Part shown: piece by piece, positions 1 to 9,457 of the stretch
Layout of the letters: the number at the start of each line of letters is the position of its first letter
Numbering within the stretch: the stretch's first letter is position 1
From: Bacteroidota bacterium
GTDB lineage: Bacteria > Bacteroidota > Bacteroidia > Flavobacteriales > Flavobacteriaceae
Assembly: GCA_018267095.1 (NCBI GenBank)
Contig: JAFDZC010000013.1
Coordinates: 1-64,000, forward strand
Length of the DNA: 64,000 nt
Direction: 5' to 3'
Program-made: the position numbers and the translations under genes
The notes under the pieces: model-generated
Database searches by the model: none
The model's input: the letters and a program-made list of their open reading frames with translations, nothing else
Told to the model about the DNA's origin: nothing

Positions 1-2
1 AC

Positions 3-158
3 GGAAAATTCCTAAAAGAAATCAGACCATCAAGCCAAGGCTGGGATGGAACCTTGGATGGAACACCGGTTCCGGCCACCGATTACTGGTTTGAGGTATT
101 TTATAAAGAAAACGGAGTAGAGAGAACGTTTAAATCTCACTTCTCGATTAAAAGATAA
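3..158 (+). CDS. C-terminal end of a T9SS type B sorting-domain protein (partial)
   Basis: The frame is open from base 3 and ends at TAA 156-158, giving about 51 residues of a protein that starts outside the window. It carries the signature of the gliding-motility-associated C-terminal domain (type B sorting signal, CHU_C family): a W-DGT-DG segment, a P-x-x-DYWF strand and a final FSIKR. In Bacteroidota this domain directs large adhesins or surface proteins through the type IX secretion system. Nothing can be said about the passenger part. A strong terminator follows 20 bases after the stop. Confidence 0.85.
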   Translation, partial: GKFLKEIRPSSQGWDGTLDGTPVPATDYWFEVFYKENGVERTFKSHFSIKR

Positions 159-177
159 ATGCTCGGTTGAGCTAAAT

Positions 178-209
178 AAAAAAAGCAACTTGAAAAAGTT
201 GCTTTTTTT
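178..209 (+). terminator. Intrinsic terminator of the T9SS protein gene
   Basis: A 14-bp perfect stem (A7-GCAACTT pairing with AAGTTGC-T7) with a GAAA loop ends in a run of T. It lies just after the stop codon at 158 and is symmetric enough to work in both directions. Confidence 0.85.
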
Positions 210-231
210 ATGAAGTTTATTTTGGAGTCAG

Positions 232-330
232 TTGCTCTAGCCCTGATGGAAGCGGCATCCTTTTGGGGCTGACTTTACACAATCAGTTCAACAGATATTG
301 CGACCCAAAAGATATAGCGTACAGCAGGAA
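232..330 (-). repeat. Family A intergenic hairpin repeat, copy 1
   Basis: Read on the minus strand it has the left flank TTCCTGCTGTACGCTATATC, arm TTTTGGGTCG (301-310), a loop of about 30 bases, arm AGCCCCAAAA (261-270) and a right flank containing GGATGCCGCTTCCATC. Flanks and arms match the copy at 3655-3726, but the loop is longer here. It fills the space between the T9SS terminator and the aminotransferase stop. Confidence 0.75.
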
Positions 331-346
331 TGAGCTCCTGAAAAAA

Positions 347-1540
347 CTACCTATTGTTGTACTGAGCAAGCGCTTCTTTGAGAATTTGCACCGAACGAAT
401 CAGATCTTCTTTTTTGAGCACATAAGCAATGCGCACTTGATTGAGTCCAACGCCCGGAGTTGAATAAAATCCGGCAGCCGGGGCTACCATAACCGTTTCA
501 CCATTCAAGTCAAACGATTCTAAAAGCCATTGCGCAAAATGATCGGCATTGTCAATAGGCAATTGGGCGATGCAGTAAAAAGCACCTTTGGGAATCGCTA
601 CCTGAACACCGTCAATTTTTTGAAGCTCGCTGACTAAAGTATCGCGGCGCTCAAGATATTCGGTAATGACTTCGTCAAAATAGCTTTGAGGCGTTTCAAG
701 CGCTGCCTCGCTGGCAATTTGTGCAAAAGTCGGCGGACTCAAACGCGCCTGAGCAAATTTCATGGCCGTTGCCATAACTTCTTTGTTTTTTGAAACAATG
801 CAACCAATACGCGCACCGCACATGCTGTAACGCTTCGATACCGAATCAATCATGATGGCGTGCTCTTCAATACCTGGAATGTTCATGACCGAATGATGTT
901 GGTAGCCATCATAAGCAAATTCGCGGTAAACTTCGTCGGCAATCAGGAACAAATCGTGTTTTTTGACCAGTTCGGCCAATTGAAGCATTTCGTCTTTTGA
1001 ATATAGATAACCGGTTGGATTGCCCGGATTACAAATAAGGATTGCTTTGGTTTTTGGCGTAATGAGTTTTTCAAAATCAGCGATTGGCGGAAGCGCAAAA
1101 CCGGTATCGATGGTTGAAATTACCGGAACCACTTTGACCCCAGAAGCCGTTGAAAAACCATTGTAATTAGCATAAAACGGCTCAGGAATGATGATTTCAT
1201 CGCCTTGATCCATGGTGCTGCCCATCGCAAATAGTAAGGCTTCTGAGCCACCGGTGGTAATGATGATATCGGTTACTTCAACTGGTAAACCGTGTGATTT
1301 ATAGTATTGAGAAAGTTTATTTCTGTAGCTTTCAAACCCCGCTGAATGACTGTATTCTAGTATTTTTATGTCGGCATTTTTTACGGCATTCATAGCCACT
1401 TCAGGCGTTTTGATGTCGGGCTGACCGATGTTTAAGTGATATACTTTGTGGCCTTTTTTCTTGGCAATGTCGGCATAAGGAACCAATTTCCGTATCGGTG
1501 ATTCGGGCATTTGTTTTCCTTTGTTGGAAACTTTTGGCAT
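347..1540 (-). CDS. Pyridoxal-phosphate-dependent aminotransferase (class I/II)
   Basis: A 397-residue fold-type I aminotransferase of the aspartate/aromatic aminotransferase group. Visible marks are the N-terminal NIGQPDI segment, the NPGNPTG loop, ADEVYREF and the Schiff-base lysine in SVSKRYSMCGARIG, followed by the conserved arginine near the C-terminus (NQVRIAY). It transfers amino groups between an amino acid and a 2-oxo acid in the cytoplasm; the substrate cannot be read from sequence. I chose the ATG at 1540 because the longer frame starts with TTG at 1567 inside a promoter-like element, and the shorter protein has the family length. Transcribed alone; its 3' end abuts a family A repeat. 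Confidence 0.9.
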   Translation of the reverse strand: MPKVSNKGKQMPESPIRKLVPYADIAKKKGHKVYHLNIGQPDIKTPEVAMNAVKNADIKILEYSHSAGFESYRNKLSQYYKSHGLPVEVTDIIITTGGSEALLFAMGSTMDQGDEIIIPEPFYANYNGFSTASGVKVVPVISTIDTGFALPPIADFEKLITPKTKAILICNPGNPTGYLYSKDEMLQLAELVKKHDLFLIADEVYREFAYDGYQHHSVMNIPGIEEHAIMIDSVSKRYSMCGARIGCIVSKNKEVMATAMKFAQARLSPPTFAQIASEAALETPQSYFDEVITEYLERRDTLVSELQKIDGVQVAIPKGAFYCIAQLPIDNADHFAQWLLESFDLNGETVMVAPAAGFYSTPGVGLNQVRIAYVLKKEDLIRSVQILKEALAQYNNR

Positions 1541-1564
1541 AGTGCAATGTTTTTTTAAGTGATG

Positions 1565-1595
1565 CAAATTTGCGAATTTTTTAATCGCAGACCAA
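1565..1595 (-). promoter_or_regulatory. Promoter of the aminotransferase gene
   Basis: TTGG (1592-1595), exactly 19 bases, then CAAATTTG (1565-1572) on the minus strand. This resembles the Bacteroidota TTTG-N19-TAnnTTTG form with a T-to-C change in the -7 box. It gives a leader of about 20 bases before ATG 1540. Confidence 0.5.
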
Positions 1596-1671
1596 TTCTG
1601 AAGGTTAAATATTGAGAAGCTTGGTTTTTGTGCGTTGTTTTTTACTTAATTTTAAAATCTAAACCAAACCT

Positions 1672-2997
1672 ATGAAACTTCGGATTGCCTTTTGGCTCTT
1701 TTTGTTGCTTTCCACTTGCCGACTTTGGGCGCAAGAAGGTTTTGTCTTTGAACCCGGAAAGCGCAAAACTGTGATTCCGTTTCAACTCATTAATAATTTG
1801 ATGTTTATTGAAGTTCAAGTCAATGGGGTTCCGCTTCATTTTTTACTTGATTCTGGCGTTGAAGAAACTATATTACTCAGTCTTGAAGACAAATCTGAAG
1901 TTCGTTTTAATCAAGTTGAGAAAATAAAACTTCGGGGTTTGGGTAGTGCTGATGCAATTGATGGTCTTAAATCGTCTGACAATGTTTTATCATTTGACGG
2001 TTTGAGCGACCCACATCATGATGTGTACATAGTGCTTGATCAGGATTTTAATTTCTCATCCCATATTGGCATTCCGGTCAATGGAATCATCGGGTATCAT
2101 TTTTTTAAAGATCATTTGGTGCAAATCAATTACAGTAAACGAAAAATTATTGTATATAACGATGCGGCCAAAACCCATCAAAAACTCGATAAAAAATTTG
2201 TAACCTTTCCAATCAGTATAGAAAAATCTAAACCGTATTTCGAGTTGAATGTTTTGCTCAATAATCAAAAACAAAGTTCTAAAATGCTTATTGATACAGG
2301 TAACAGTGATGCTTTATGGGTTTTTCAAAACGCCGAACCCAAAACCCAAGTACCACAACCTAATTTTGAAGAATACCTCGGGCGCGGTTTTAGCGGCGAC
2401 ATCAACGGCAAGCGCGCCAAGATTTCGGGCATTGAAGTTGGAGATTTTAAATTTGTAAAACCTATCGTTTCTTTCCCGGATTCGTTGTCAGTTAAAAGTG
2501 TTAATCGAGTTCGCGGAAGACGAGGTTCTGTCGGGGGTGAATTACTCAAACGATTTGACATTTTAATCGATTATCCAAACCAAACCATCGGCCTCAAAAA
2601 AAGTAAATATTTTTACGAGCCATTCAACTATAATATGAGTGGAATTGAGCTTCAAAACGACGGAACGCAATGGGTACAAGAAACGGTTCGATTGGCAACA
2701 GTAAAATCAGGAGGAAACTTTAACGGAAGTGGCGATAAAATAGAACCATTCAAATACAAGTTTTCGCTCAAACCTATTTTTTCTATAGCGGGTATCAGAA
2801 AGAATTCACCGGCCGAAAAATGTGGTTTGCAAAAAGGCGATATCATTATCAGCATCAACGGTGTACAAACCTATAAATATTCGTTGCAACAAATCAACGA
2901 TTTACTCAAAACGCACGAAGGAAAAACCATGTATTTTAAGGTTGAACGAGGCGGTAAAAACCTCGAATTTCAATTTGAATTACAAAACGAACTCTAA
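1672..2997 (+). CDS. Exported retropepsin-like aspartyl protease with C-terminal PDZ domain
   Basis: 441 residues with a signal peptide (hydrophobic residues 5-17, cleavage expected near WAQ-EG at 20-21). Two aspartyl-protease half domains follow: D60-S-G in LLDSGVEET and D208-T-G in LIDTGNSDA. A PDZ domain covers about residues 360-436 (IRKNSPAEKCGLQKGDIIIS). The arrangement matches the flavobacterial periplasmic aspartyl protease family protein, in which two DT/SG half-sites in one chain form a pepsin-like site. Substrate unknown. It is divergent from the aminotransferase and converges on DUF1573 across a shared terminator. Confidence 0.85.
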   Translation: MKLRIAFWLFLLLSTCRLWAQEGFVFEPGKRKTVIPFQLINNLMFIEVQVNGVPLHFLLDSGVEETILLSLEDKSEVRFNQVEKIKLRGLGSADAIDGLKSSDNVLSFDGLSDPHHDVYIVLDQDFNFSSHIGIPVNGIIGYHFFKDHLVQINYSKRKIIVYNDAAKTHQKLDKKFVTFPISIEKSKPYFELNVLLNNQKQSSKMLIDTGNSDALWVFQNAEPKTQVPQPNFEEYLGRGFSGDINGKRAKISGIEVGDFKFVKPIVSFPDSLSVKSVNRVRGRRGSVGGELLKRFDILIDYPNQTIGLKKSKYFYEPFNYNMSGIELQNDGTQWVQETVRLATVKSGGNFNGSGDKIEPFKYKFSLKPIFSIAGIRKNSPAEKCGLQKGDIIISINGVQTYKYSLQQINDLLKTHEGKTMYFKVERGGKNLEFQFELQNEL

Positions 2998-3015
2998 ATA
3001 ATATAAGCCAAAAAA

Positions 3016-3041
3016 AAGAGCCTCAATTTCTTGAAGCTCTT
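3016..3041. terminator. Bidirectional terminator between the aspartyl protease and DUF1573 genes
   Basis: An 11-bp stem with one mismatch, AAGAGCCTCAA against TTGAAGCTCTT, with a TTTC loop. It is preceded by a run of A and followed by a T-rich stretch, so it can serve both converging genes. Confidence 0.7.
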
Positions 3042-3046
3042 GTGTT

Positions 3047-3484
3047 TTATTGATCACTCGTGGTCATTGTCTTTTTCTTTTCAAGAATGTTGACTTCTTC
3101 TTTGACCAAAACCTCGCCTTTAATTTTCAGGGCTATGCGTCCACCTTCAACATTTACTGCATTTGACTCAACCGTAATGGTTTTGCGAATCGGCCCCGGA
3201 TTCATATTGTATTTTACATCGATTTTTCCGGTTTTTCCCGGCATAATCGGTTCGGTTGGTTTAGAAGGCACTGTACAGCCACAAGTCGAATGAACGTCGG
3301 TAATAATCAGCGGAGCGTCACCGGTGTTTTTAAATTCAAACGAGCGCAAACCACTGTCGGTATCTTTGTATACTTTGCCGTAATCAATGGTGTTGTCTTT
3401 GGCAATAAATTCAATCTTAGCACCTTGGGCAGCGGCCGTCACGGCAGAACCGATCAAAACAGCCAACAGTATTAATTTTTTCAT
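3047..3484 (-). CDS. DUF1573 exported protein
   Basis: 145 residues from the ATG at 3484, which begins a clear signal peptide (MKKLILLAVLIGSAVTAAAQ). The longer frame to 3535 would put 17 charged residues in front and overlap the promoter. The mature part is one immunoglobulin-like DUF1573 domain with the hallmark HSTCGCTVP motif and a following MPGKTGKIDVKY strand. These proteins are periplasmic or surface-associated in Bacteroidota; the function is not established. Single-gene unit with its own promoter. Confidence 0.85.
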   Translation of the reverse strand: MKKLILLAVLIGSAVTAAAQGAKIEFIAKDNTIDYGKVYKDTDSGLRSFEFKNTGDAPLIITDVHSTCGCTVPSKPTEPIMPGKTGKIDVKYNMNPGPIRKTITVESNAVNVEGGRIALKIKGEVLVKEEVNILEKKKTMTTSDQ

Positions 3485-3505
3485 TTCAGTCTCTTTTAGG
3501 TTGGT

Positions 3506-3536
3506 TAAAAATACTTTCTTTTGATGAATGTGCAAA
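3506..3536 (-). promoter_or_regulatory. Promoter of the DUF1573 gene
   Basis: On the minus strand TTTG (3533-3536), 19 bases, then TATTTTTA (3506-3513), a near-consensus Bacteroidota promoter. Its position supports the shorter start at 3484. Confidence 0.65.
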
Positions 3537-3550
3537 TAATTAATTCTTAA

Positions 3551-3581
3551 TTTTTTATCAGCCTTTAATTAATTATTTTTG
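3551..3581 (+). promoter_or_regulatory. Promoter of valS
   Basis: TTTT (3551-3554), 19 bases, then TATTTTTG (3574-3581), a perfect -7 box. Transcription would begin near 3586, giving a leader of about 175 bases that contains a family A hairpin. Confidence 0.6.
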
Positions 3582-3654
3582 CGCTACCAAAAAGCATACC
3601 ACGCGGCCTTTGGCATGATTTGTCAGTCGTTTGCAATTGCTTTATGGGCGCCAT

Positions 3655-3726
3655 TTCCCGCTTTTCGCTGTATCTTTTGGGTCGAACCCCGCCCCAAAAG
3701 GATGCCGCTTCAATCGGGGGCGCAAA
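3655..3726 (+). repeat. Family A intergenic hairpin repeat, copy 2 (in the valS leader)
   Basis: Left flank TTCCCGCTTTTCGCTGTATC, arm TTTTGGGTCG (3675-3684), loop AACCC, arm CGCCCCAAAA (3690-3699), right flank GGATGCCGCTTCAATCGGGG. The same order of parts is seen at 232-330 (inverted) and 55317-55397. Confidence 0.8.
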
Positions 3727-3759
3727 CGTTTACCATCAATATTCTGAAATTCAATTAAT

Positions 3760-6390
3760 ATGTCTATTCCTGCGCAATTTGAGGCCAAAACTATCGAGAA
3801 AAAGTGGTATGACTACTGGATGAATCACAACTATTTTCGTTCAGTTCCCGACTACAGAACTCCGTACACCATAGTAATTCCGCCGCCGAATGTCACCGGT
3901 GTTTTACACATGGGACACATGCTCAACAACACCATTCAAGATGTACTCATTCGTCGCGCAAGGCTCAAAGGCTATAATGCTTGCTGGGTTCCGGGCACCG
4001 ATCACGCCTCGATTGCTACCGAAGCCAAAGTAGTAGCCAAACTCAAGGCTGAAGGCATCAATAAAAATGACCTCACCCGCGAAGAGTTTCTCAAACACGC
4101 TTGGGATTGGACCGAAAAATACGGCGGAACCATCCTCGAACAACTCAAACAATTGGGTTGCTCTTGCGATTGGTCGCGCACCAAATTCACCATGGACGAT
4201 GACATGACCGCTTCGGTGATTCATTCATTTGTTGATTTATACAACAAAGGATATATTTACCGCGGTTACCGCATGGTGAACTGGGATCCCGAAGCCAAAA
4301 CCACGCTCTCTGATGAAGAAGTAATTTACGAAGAGCGCAACGGAAAACTCTATCATCTCAAATATCAAATCGAAGGTTCATCAGAGTTTGTGACCATCGC
4401 TACCACGCGTCCCGAAACCATTTTGGGTGATACCGCTATTTGTATTCATCCCGACGACGAACGCTATGCCCACCTCAAAGGCAAAAAAGCCATTGTGCCG
4501 ATTTGCAACCGCGTGATTCCAATTATTTTTGATGAATATGTCGATATGGAATTCGGAACCGGCTGTCTGAAAGTAACCCCGGCGCACGATGTCAACGACA
4601 AAGAACTCGGCGAGCGCCATAATTTAGAAATCATTGATATTTTCAATGAAGACGCTACCTTAAATAGTTTTGGTTTGCATTATGCCGGCAAAGACCGCTT
4701 TGTAGTGCGTGAAGAAATCGCACACGAACTCGAAACCATTGGCGCTTTGGTCAAAACCGAAAATCACCTCAATAAAGTGGGCACTTCCGAAAGAACCAAA
4801 GCCGTTATTGAACCGCGTTTGTCTGATCAGTGGTTCCTTAAAATGGAAGAATTGGTTAAACCGGCCATCAAAGCAGTTTTAGAAACCGAAGAAGTAAAAC
4901 TTTATCCGAGTCGTTTTAACAATACGTATCGTCATTGGCTCGAGAACATCCGCGATTGGAATATTTCGCGTCAATTGTGGTGGGGACAACAAATTCCGGC
5001 CTACTATTACGGTGACGGGAAAGAAGATTTTGTAGTTGCTGAAACGCCTCAAAAAGCTTTAGAATTAGCCCAAGCCAAAACCGGTAACAGCGCTTTAACG
5101 GCTGCTGATTTGCGCCAAGATGCCGATGCGCTCGATACTTGGTTTTCATCTTGGTTGTGGCCGATGGCAGTGTTTGGCGGAATTCTCGATCCTGAAAATC
5201 AAGATTATAAATATTACTATCCGACCAATGATTTGGTGACCGGCCCGGACATTTTGTTTTTCTGGGTGGCGCGTATGATTATTGCCGGTTACGAATATGC
5301 CGATGCCAAACCGTTTACCAATGTGTATTTAACCGGATTGGTGCGCGACAAGCAAGGCCGTAAAATGTCAAAATCACTCGGAAATTCGCCTGAACCACTT
5401 GAACTCATTGAGCGTTTTGGAGCTGACGGAGTACGTGTTGGTTTGCTCTTGAGCGCTTCGGCCGGAAACGATATTTTGTTTGACGAAGAATTGTGTCAGC
5501 AAGGAAAAGCCTTTGCCAATAAAATCTGGAATGCCTTTAGACTCATCAAAGGCTGGGAAGTAGCCGATATTGAGCAACCCGAAGCATCAAAAGCAGCGAT
5601 TGCTTGGTATGAAGCCAAGTTGCAACACACCTTAACCGAGATTGAAGATAACTTTGCCAAATACAGAATTTCAGATGCGCTCATGGCCATTTACAAATTG
5701 TTCTGGGATGATTTCTGTTCGTGGTTTTTAGAGATGATCAAACCAGGCTACCAACAACCGATTGATCGAGTTACTTTTGAAAAAGCCATTGAATTGCTCG
5801 AGGCCAATTTGAAATTGTTGCATCCGTTTATGCCGTTCTTGACCGAAGAAATTTGGCAACACATCACCGAGCGCACTCCTGAACAAGCATTGATTGTGGC
5901 TCAGTGGCCCACCACTAAAGCTTATGATGCGCAACTTGTGAGTGATTTTGAGTTTGCCGCAGAAGTGATTTCAGGCATTAGAACCATTCGCAAAGAAAAG
6001 AACATTTCTTTCAAAGACACTATTGATTTGCGCATTGTCAACAAAGAGAATGCATCGACTTTCTTTGATGCCATTATTTCTAAATTGGGCAATGTGGTCA
6101 GCATTGAATATGTTCAAGATAAAGTGGAGGGTGCGCTTTCGTATCGCGTGAAATCAAATGAATATTTTATTCCAATCACCGGAAATATTGATCTCGAAGC
6201 CGAAGTAAAAAAACTTACCGAAGAGCTCAATTACACTAAAGGCTTCCTCAAATCAGTTCAGGCCAAATTGTCAAACGAAAAGTTTGTCAGTGGTGCGCCT
6301 GAAAAAGTCATTGAGATGGAACGCAAAAAAGAAGCCGATGCACTGGCCAAAATTGCTACTTTAGAACAAAGTTTGGCATCGCTTAAATAA
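3760..6390 (+). CDS. valS: Valine--tRNA ligase
   Basis: 876 residues, full length for ValRS. The class I signature HMGH is at residues 50-53 (after PPPNVTG) and KMSKS at 535-539. The CP1 editing domain includes [14 protein letters not shown], and a C-terminal coiled coil (about 810-876, rich in K, E and L) is present. It charges tRNA-Val with valine and edits threonine mischarging. Standing alone with its own promoter and a bidirectional terminator after it. No T-box or leader peptide is visible; the leader instead carries a family A repeat. Confidence 0.98.
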   Translation: MSIPAQFEAKTIEKKWYDYWMNHNYFRSVPDYRTPYTIVIPPPNVTGVLHMGHMLNNTIQDVLIRRARLKGYNACWVPGTDHASIATEAKVVAKLKAEGINKNDLTREEFLKHAWDWTEKYGGTILEQLKQLGCSCDWSRTKFTMDDDMTASVIHSFVDLYNKGYIYRGYRMVNWDPEAKTTLSDEEVIYEERNGKLYHLKYQIEGSSEFVTIATTRPETILGDTAICIHPDDERYAHLKGKKAIVPICNRVIPIIFDEYVDMEFGTGCLKVTPAHDVNDKELGERHNLEIIDIFNEDATLNSFGLHYAGKDRFVVREEIAHELETIGALVKTENHLNKVGTSERTKAVIEPRLSDQWFLKMEELVKPAIKAVLETEEVKLYPSRFNNTYRHWLENIRDWNISRQLWWGQQIPAYYYGDGKEDFVVAETPQKALELAQAKTGNSALTAADLRQDADALDTWFSSWLWPMAVFGGILDPENQDYKYYYPTNDLVTGPDILFFWVARMIIAGYEYADAKPFTNVYLTGLVRDKQGRKMSKSLGNSPEPLELIERFGADGVRVGLLLSASAGNDILFDEELCQQGKAFANKIWNAFRLIKGWEVADIEQPEASKAAIAWYEAKLQHTLTEIEDNFAKYRISDALMAIYKLFWDDFCSWFLEMIKPGYQQPIDRVTFEKAIELLEANLKLLHPFMPFLTEEIWQHITERTPEQALIVAQWPTTKAYDAQLVSDFEFAAEVISGIRTIRKEKNISFKDTIDLRIVNKENASTFFDAIISKLGNVVSIEYVQDKVEGALSYRVKSNEYFIPITGNIDLEAEVKKLTEELNYTKGFLKSVQAKLSNEKFVSGAPEKVIEMERKKEADALAKIATLEQSLASLK

Positions 6391-6411
6391 AAATCAACTA
6401 TTCTTAAATAA

Positions 6412-6441
6412 AAAAAGCACCTCGTGAAAAAGGTGCTTTTT
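6412..6441. terminator. Bidirectional terminator between valS and the M28 peptidase gene
   Basis: A perfect 11-bp stem, AAAAAGCACCT (6412-6422) against AGGTGCTTTTT (6431-6441), with an 8-base loop. It serves valS on plus and the peptidase gene on minus. Confidence 0.85.
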
Positions 6442-6444
6442 GTT

Positions 6445-8667
6445 TTATTCAAATTTTACTTTGACGGTTTGTGAAGTTCCGTTTCGGCTAAAAGTAACGT
6501 CTACTTCTTCGCCCGGATTGATTTTTCCAAGCGCTTCCATATAACTGTAAACATCTTTGACGATGGTTGAACCAATTTTGGTGATGACATCGCCTTCTTG
6601 TATGCCCGCTTTTTGTGCCGGACGATTCTCGGTGACGCCATCAATGTGCATTCCGTCCGGATGCTCACTGTAATCAGGCATGATGCCCATCGTAACTTTG
6701 TATTTCGGACGGATTTTCTCAGCGTTGGCTTTGGTTTTCGTAAAAACAATCGCATCCAAATGGGCGATTTCATTCGCGCATCTAAAGACGTATTCCAAGA
6801 TGTTCTTAACACCGTAATAATTGATTTTGTCCTCGTCGTCGCTGGGTTTGTGATAATCAGAATGCGTTCCGGTAAAGAAATTCAACACCGGAATATCTTT
6901 GAGGTAAAACGAAGTGTGATCGGTAGGTCCGGTACCGCTTTCATCCATCGTTACATGAAATCCGGCGGGTTTGTTGCGATCGACAATTTTTGAAAATTCC
7001 GGACAAGTTCCGGTGCCGCCCACTTGCAAATCTTTCGCAGCATTGAGTCGGCCAATCATATCCATATTGATCATCGCCGCTACATTGTTTGTTTGTTTTT
7101 TGATGACATCAACCAACTCTTTTGAACCTAGTAAACCGTCTTCTTCAGCCGAGAACAAAGCAAAAATATAGTTGGCTTTTTCTTGGGTTTTGTTTTGTGA
7201 AAGCATCCGCGCCAATTCTAAAACACCGCTTACACCTGAAGCATTGTCGTCGGCACCGTTGTGAATTTCACCTTTTGAATTCATCTTGGTTGAATTGCCG
7301 TGTTCATTGAGCCCTAAATGGTCGTAATGCGCCCCGATCACAATGGTTTTAGCCGCTTTATTGTCAAGATAGGCCACCACATTTTGGGCTTTGATGTTGA
7401 CTTTTTCAGGATTAAGCGAATCTTTTGGATTGAGTTTATAGCTGTATTCAAACGGAATCGAATATGAATTTCCTAGATACGGTTTGAGTCCGATTTTTTT
7501 GAACTCAGCAGCAATATAATCGGCCGCTTTTTGTTCTTCTGGCGAACCGGCTAAACGCCCTTTTAACTCGTCTGAGGCCAGATAGCTGATGTGTTTTTTG
7601 AGGTTGTTTTCATTGACATATTCTGCCGGATCTAAATCAATCCAATCCGCAATAAATACATTGGTTTCATGTGCGGCTTGTTGCTGACGATTGCTTGAAA
7701 AAACCAATTTTTTTCCGTCGGGCGAAAACATCGGAAAGGCGTTGAACTCACTGTCAAAGGTAATTTGCGTCAGGTTGGTTCCGTCTACATCAATCATATA
7801 TAATTGAAAATCGTATCCGCGGGTCGCGTGATGATTCGATGAAAAAATAATTTTTTTATCAGAAGGATGAAAAAACGGAGCCCAATTGGCTTTACCTAAA
7901 TGCGTGATTTGCTTTAGGTCAGAACCATCTACATTACACGTATAAATTTCCATTTCAGTTGGAGCGACGACATTGTCTTTCAAAAGCGATTGATAGTCTT
8001 CAATTTCGGCTTGGGTTTTTGGGCGAGATGCTCTAAAAACCAATTTTTTGCTGTCATGCGAAAAGAAACTTCCGCCGTCATAGCCTAATCCGTGCGTAAC
8101 TTGCTTTAAGTTGGTTCCGTCTAGGTTCATCGTCCACAGTTCTAAATCGCCTGAGCGGGTAGAGGTAAAGGCAATTTTTTTACCGTCGGGCGAGACTACT
8201 GCTTCGGCATCATAGCCCGGAGAATTCGTGAGTTGTTTGACAATTTTTCCGTTTAAATCAGCCATGTAAATATCAAATTCCGGGTAAATCGCCCAAAGAT
8301 ATTTTCCTTCGCGGGGTTTGGGCGGTGGCGGGCATTCAGATTGTGAGCCGTGCGTTGAAGCAAAAATGATGTACTTGCCATCGGGCATAAAATAAGAGCA
8401 AGTAGTGCGGCCTTTTCCGTTAGAGATTCGTTTTAAACTTTGCGGATTGAATTCTTTGTCGGTCAAATTCAACGTATAAATCTGATCACATTCGGCGCCA
8501 ATGGATTTGTTGGTGACTTGTAGGGTCAACATTTTACCGTTTGGACTAAAATAAGCTTCGGCATTATCACCGCCAAAGGTGAGTTTTTGAATGTTTTTGA
8601 GGTGTGTTTCTTGAGCCAATAATCCCAAGCTACAAACTAATAAAAGGAAGGATAAATTTTTTCTCAT
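6445..8667 (-). CDS. Exported PD40 beta-propeller / M28 metallopeptidase / PDZ protein
   Basis: 740 residues with a signal peptide (MRKNLSFLLLVCSLGLLAQ). Residues 30-345 are TolB-like PD40 blades with repeated FSPDGKK-type turns (41, 159, 315). Residues 355-640 are an M28 aminopeptidase domain with all five zinc ligands visible: H447 in GAHYDHLG, D473 in GADDNASG, E508/E509 in SAEEDG, D536 in NMDMIGR and H606 in HSDYHKP. A PDZ domain fills about 650-740. Likely a periplasmic or surface exopeptidase; the propeller probably binds or gates substrate. Its start lies 13 bases beyond the terminator of the upstream superoxide dismutase gene, so transcription needs read-through or a promoter inside that gene. 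Confidence 0.9.
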   Translation of the reverse strand: MRKNLSFLLLVCSLGLLAQETHLKNIQKLTFGGDNAEAYFSPNGKMLTLQVTNKSIGAECDQIYTLNLTDKEFNPQSLKRISNGKGRTTCSYFMPDGKYIIFASTHGSQSECPPPPKPREGKYLWAIYPEFDIYMADLNGKIVKQLTNSPGYDAEAVVSPDGKKIAFTSTRSGDLELWTMNLDGTNLKQVTHGLGYDGGSFFSHDSKKLVFRASRPKTQAEIEDYQSLLKDNVVAPTEMEIYTCNVDGSDLKQITHLGKANWAPFFHPSDKKIIFSSNHHATRGYDFQLYMIDVDGTNLTQITFDSEFNAFPMFSPDGKKLVFSSNRQQQAAHETNVFIADWIDLDPAEYVNENNLKKHISYLASDELKGRLAGSPEEQKAADYIAAEFKKIGLKPYLGNSYSIPFEYSYKLNPKDSLNPEKVNIKAQNVVAYLDNKAAKTIVIGAHYDHLGLNEHGNSTKMNSKGEIHNGADDNASGVSGVLELARMLSQNKTQEKANYIFALFSAEEDGLLGSKELVDVIKKQTNNVAAMINMDMIGRLNAAKDLQVGGTGTCPEFSKIVDRNKPAGFHVTMDESGTGPTDHTSFYLKDIPVLNFFTGTHSDYHKPSDDEDKINYYGVKNILEYVFRCANEIAHLDAIVFTKTKANAEKIRPKYKVTMGIMPDYSEHPDGMHIDGVTENRPAQKAGIQEGDVITKIGSTIVKDVYSYMEALGKINPGEEVDVTFSRNGTSQTVKVKFE

Positions 8668-8680
8668 ATAATTTTAATTA

Positions 8681-8709
8681 AAAAGAGGCCTATTTTGCAA
8701 TGGCCTCTT
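8681..8709 (-). terminator. Terminator overlapping the 3' end of the superoxide dismutase gene
   Basis: On the minus strand AAGAGGCC (8702-8709) pairs with GGCCTCTT, followed by a T run. The stem spans the last codons and the TAG stop of the dismutase gene lies at the stem base, a compact arrangement. Confidence 0.7.
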
Positions 8710-9457
8710 CATATTTTTCATTCACTTTTTCCCAATCAATGACATTGAAAAAGTTCTCGATGTATTTTTTTCTTTTGTATTGATAATTCAAGTAATAAGC
8801 GTGTTCCCAAACATCTAGACACAAAATAGGCGTGCCTTTGATCGTTGCATTGGACATCAGTGGATTGTCTTGATTGGCTGTGCTGGTCACTTGTAGTTTT
8901 CCGTTGGCATCGGTCACCAACCATGCCCAACCTGAGCCAAATTGTTTGGAAGCGGCCTCTTGAAATTGTGCTTTAAAAGCATTGAACGAACCAAAATCGC
9001 GATTAATGGCCAAAGCCAATGTATCTTTTGGCTGCTTGGCTGCTTTGGGTTTCATTATTGACCAGAATAAGCCGTGGTTGTAATAACCACCTGCATTGTT
9101 GCGCAATTCGGCGTTGTTCAAGTCAAGTTTTTTGAGTAAATCTACAATGGGTGTGTCTTCAAGAGCTGCTTCTTTTACAGCTTTATTGAGGTTGTTTGTA
9201 TAAGTAAGATAATGCTTTGAATAATGTAATTCCATGGTCAGCGCATCGATGTTGGGCGCTAAGGCTTCATAGCCGTATGGAAGCGCTTCCATTTTGTACA
9301 TGCCCTCATCAGCTTTGACATCTTCGGGGTTGCCAATGACCATTTTGTCGTCTTTTGAAGGCAATGGAACTTCGACTACTTCGGTGAGTTTTTTCCTTTG
9401 GCATGCACTGGTCAATGCCAAAACAAGTCCGAGACTCAACAAGCAAATTTTTTTCAT
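8690..9457 (-). CDS. sodA: Lipoprotein superoxide dismutase (Mn-type Fe/Mn family)
   Basis: 255 residues with a lipobox ending at Cys19 (ALTSAC), so the enzyme should be anchored outside the cytoplasm. After a linker of about 35 residues the SOD domain runs from about 52. Metal ligands are H78 (MELHYSKH), H128 (NHGLFW), D215 and H219 (DVWEHAYY). The active-site Gln is at 196 in TANQD, and the GG pair before the second ligand also points to the Mn rather than Fe type, although cambialistic use is possible. It converts superoxide to peroxide and oxygen. Its ATG overlaps the stop of the acyl-CoA-binding gene (ATGA), so it belongs to the cdsA-psd operon. Confidence 0.92.
   Translation of the reverse strand: MKKICLLSLGLVLALTSACQRKKLTEVVEVPLPSKDDKMVIGNPEDVKADEGMYKMEALPYGYEALAPNIDALTMELHYSKHYLTYTNNLNKAVKEAALEDTPIVDLLKKLDLNNAELRNNAGGYYNHGLFWSIMKPKAAKQPKDTLALAINRDFGSFNAFKAQFQEAASKQFGSGWAWLVTDANGKLQVTSTANQDNPLMSNATIKGTPILCLDVWEHAYYLNYQYKRKKYIENFFNVIDWEKVNEKYEEAIAK

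Noticed and set aside
263-463. Plus-strand frame over the aminotransferase 3' end
   Set aside because: It is partly repeat and partly antisense to the aminotransferase gene.
3582-3759. T-box riboswitch in the valS leader
   Set aside because: No T-box core (TGGNACCGCG) or specifier-loop structure; the leader structure is a dispersed family A repeat.
3620-3823. Open frame of 67 codons before and across the valS start
   Set aside because: It runs through a family A repeat and overlaps valS in another frame; no domain, no promoter fit.
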